Source of the DNA: Thermomicrobiales bacterium
GTDB lineage: Bacteria; Chloroflexota; Chloroflexia; Thermomicrobiales; CADCWN01
Direction of reading: 5' to 3'
DNA: 64,000 nucleotides
NCBI GenBank assembly: GCA_030446685.1
Contig: JAUJMV010000023.1
Coordinates: 54,755-118,754, forward strand
In this document: piece after piece, positions 62,708 to 64,000 of the stretch
Layout of the letters: the number at the start of each line of letters is the position of its first letter
Position numbering within the stretch: the stretch's first letter is position 1
Notes under the pieces: generated by a model
The model's input: only the letters and a program-made list of their open reading frames with translations
Told to the model about the DNA's origin: nothing
Database searches by the model: none
Translations under genes and position numbers: made by a program

Positions 62708-63870
62708 ACTAGTAGGCCCTGGTGCTAGTTTGCTGGGAAGGCGAGGGCCTTGATCTGGAGCCAGTCCGGCGCGCCCAGCAGTCGGTTGAGGTAGATACAG
62801 AGCGTGTGCGCGGCGAGCTTCGCGGTCAACAAGGAAGGGCGCAAGCGATCGGCGCACAGCCCGCGGGAGCGGGCGCGCATCCTGTGCGCGTGAGGGCGGC
62901 CGATCGCGAGCCGCTCTCGGTGCGCTGGTCGTTGACCGTCTCGACGAGCTGCCGCCAACGGTTGAGCAGCCGGCAGACCTCGGCGGGGTAGTCGCGCCAA
63001 GCCGCTGGTTGCGGCAAGGGGTATGAGTGGGGGCCGCACCCGTGGAGCAAGGCCACGCCATGCTGGCGCGCAGCCGCCGCCGCCAGCGGGGCGCTGCTGT
63101 AGCCCTTGTCGCCGAGCGCCGCCACGCCCTGCCTGGCGGCAGTCGCGCTGCGCGCGCAGCAGGTACCCACCCGACGCTCCTCGTCGACCGCCACGTCGCT
63201 GGCGCTCGCGAGCGGCGCCAGGACGAAGTCGCGGATGACGCCGCCCAGCGTGACCAGCAGGTGCAGCTTGAAGCCGACGAGCGGCTGCTGTGCGCGGCGA
63301 GCTTCGTCGGCAGGGGGCGCCGTGCCGAAGGCGCTGGTCGTTGACCGTCTCGACGCTCCGCCAGGTCGCGGCGCTGGGCGCGCCGGGGACGAGGTGGAGA
63401 ACTGGAGGACCGGCACCGACAGGCGGTCGATGGCGCACTGGCGGTCCCGCGCCAGGTCGAGGACGGCGCGCACCCCCGGCGGAGGGCGTTGATCGCGTGC
63501 AGCAGGTTGCGCCGCCAGCGGTTGAAGCGGGTCCGCTCGGGGACGATCGGGGACAGATGGCGGCGCGCGCGCCACTCCTGCACCAGGTCCGGCTCCTTCG
63601 TCCAGCCGCGGCATTCGCCCACGAGCGCCATGGTGCCCAACTCGCTGTCGCTGCAGTTGAGCGCGCTGGCCCGCGGCGCGGCTTGTAGGCCGCCGGCAGC
63701 TCCTCGCCACAACTCGTCCACGATGACGTACGTCCACAGGCAGAAGGCGTCGAACTCGGCTATCATCGTCGCGTTCTCCTTCGGCGGGCGGGTGTGCTTC
63801 GACACCACGACCCGCACCACCGGGGAGGGCTTATTGTCAAGCGCCCGAACTAGCACAAGGGCCCAGTAGT
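62708..63870 (-). mobile_element. IS982-family insertion sequence
   Basis: The ends are matching inverted repeats: GGCCCTGGTGCTAGTT on the left (62715-62730) and, reverse-complemented from about 63863, GGCCCTTGTGCTAGTT. They enclose about 1.15 kb with one IS982-type transposase gene. Confidence 0.7.
62725..63766 (-). pseudogene. IS982-family transposase, frameshifted
   Basis: The reconstructed product starts 'MIAEFDAFCLWTYVIVDELW' at 63766. It continues 'NCSDSELGTMALVGECRGWT', 'RTRFNRWRRNLLHAINALRR', 'LVGFKLHLLVTLGGVIRDFV', 'GVAALGDKGYSSAPLAAAAR' and 'VCRLLNRWRQLVETVNDQ', then ends 'LTAKLAAHTLCIYLNRLLGA' with 'IKALAFPAN'. This order (SDSE, KLHL, GDKGY, ETVNDQ, KLAAH...YLNRLLG...IK.LAFP) is that of IS982 transposases. 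Several frame changes are present, and a segment encoding ETVNDQ occurs a second time near 63340, out of place. Confidence 0.78.
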
Positions 63871-63883
63871 ACAACGAGAGAAC

Positions 63884-64000
63884 TCATGTGCTACATCCGG
63901 CGAGCCAGCGCAGGCGCCGCCAGCGGTGGGAGCGGCAGGCGGCCAACTTGCGGCGCTGCTGATAGGCCAGCCAGGCCAGCGCTGCCGGGGCGTCGACCGT
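63884..64000 (-). CDS. Partial reading frame at the window edge, unrecognised
   Basis: The minus strand is open from the window end to a TGA at 63884 and encodes 'TVDAPAALAWLAYQQRRKLA' and 'ACRSHRWRRLRWLAGCST'. It resembles no domain I can name and could be the end of another transposase, given the surroundings. Confidence 0.25.
   Translation of the reverse strand, partial: TVDAPAALAWLAYQQRRKLAACRSHRWRRLRWLAGCST

Overview
The window is a GC-rich bacterial chromosome segment. It holds glycan catabolism, Tat/lipoprotein-type solute-binding proteins, an F420-dependent-type oxidoreductase, a YbdK/ATP-grasp ligase cluster and many decayed insertion sequences. Together these fit a Chloroflexota (Thermomicrobia-like) organism, but that is inferred from gene content and composition; no marker gene is present. 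Many otherwise well-conserved genes carry one or more single-base frame changes, usually at runs of C or G. Some entries marked pseudogene may therefore be intact genes damaged by assembly errors.

Layout: 0.1-5.7 kb holds an AGE-family sugar isomerase, an ABC exporter, an SDR dehydrogenase and a frameshifted formylglycine-generating enzyme (the sulfatase activator). 5.9-10.7 kb is a mobile-element zone: the C-terminal part of an unknown gene, an integrase-core transposase, a nested IS630 element with recognisable terminal repeats, a short MITE-like element and a transposase stub. From 30.7 down to 10.7 kb a long minus-strand catabolic block runs from a solute-binding lipoprotein through a GH-A hydrolase, two enolase-superfamily acid-sugar dehydratases, a 2-hydroxyacid dehydrogenase, an HpcH/HpaI aldolase, an SDR, a DapA-like protein, a uronate-dehydrogenase-like protein, a GHL6-like hydrolase, a family-5 solute-binding protein, a sulfatase and a GH42 beta-galactosidase. 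A LacI regulator is divergent at its head.

From 41.2 down to 32.3 kb a second minus-strand block has four sulfatases, a solute-binding lipoprotein and a GntR regulator. The leading sulfatase and gntR have good promoters carrying the same GntR/FadR-type operator-like site. The two blocks plausibly form a sulfated-glycan utilisation locus: sulfatases (activated by the FGE) and hydrolases release sugars, binding proteins capture them, and oxidation, dehydration and aldol cleavage take the acid sugars to pyruvate. No ABC permease or import ATPase is present.

41.3-49.2 kb holds more rearranged DNA (a gene start joined to a transposase stub, a hydantoinase-B remnant, an IS6 deletion derivative) between an iron-type alcohol dehydrogenase/transhydrogenase, a gamma-glutamyltransferase-like protein and an alpha/beta hydrolase. 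49.3-59.0 kb holds a nitroreductase and the most unusual locus: three ATP-grasp proteins, a circularly permuted ATP-grasp and a YbdK/GCS2 carboxylate-amine ligase, followed by two esterases. Four consecutive intercistronic gaps in it carry inverted arrays of 7-bp repeats. 59.4-64.0 kb is again mobile DNA: transposase remnants, an LLM oxidoreductase, a second MITE copy, a decayed tyrosine integrase with a terminator and a tRNA 3' fragment (probable attachment site), and an IS982 element.
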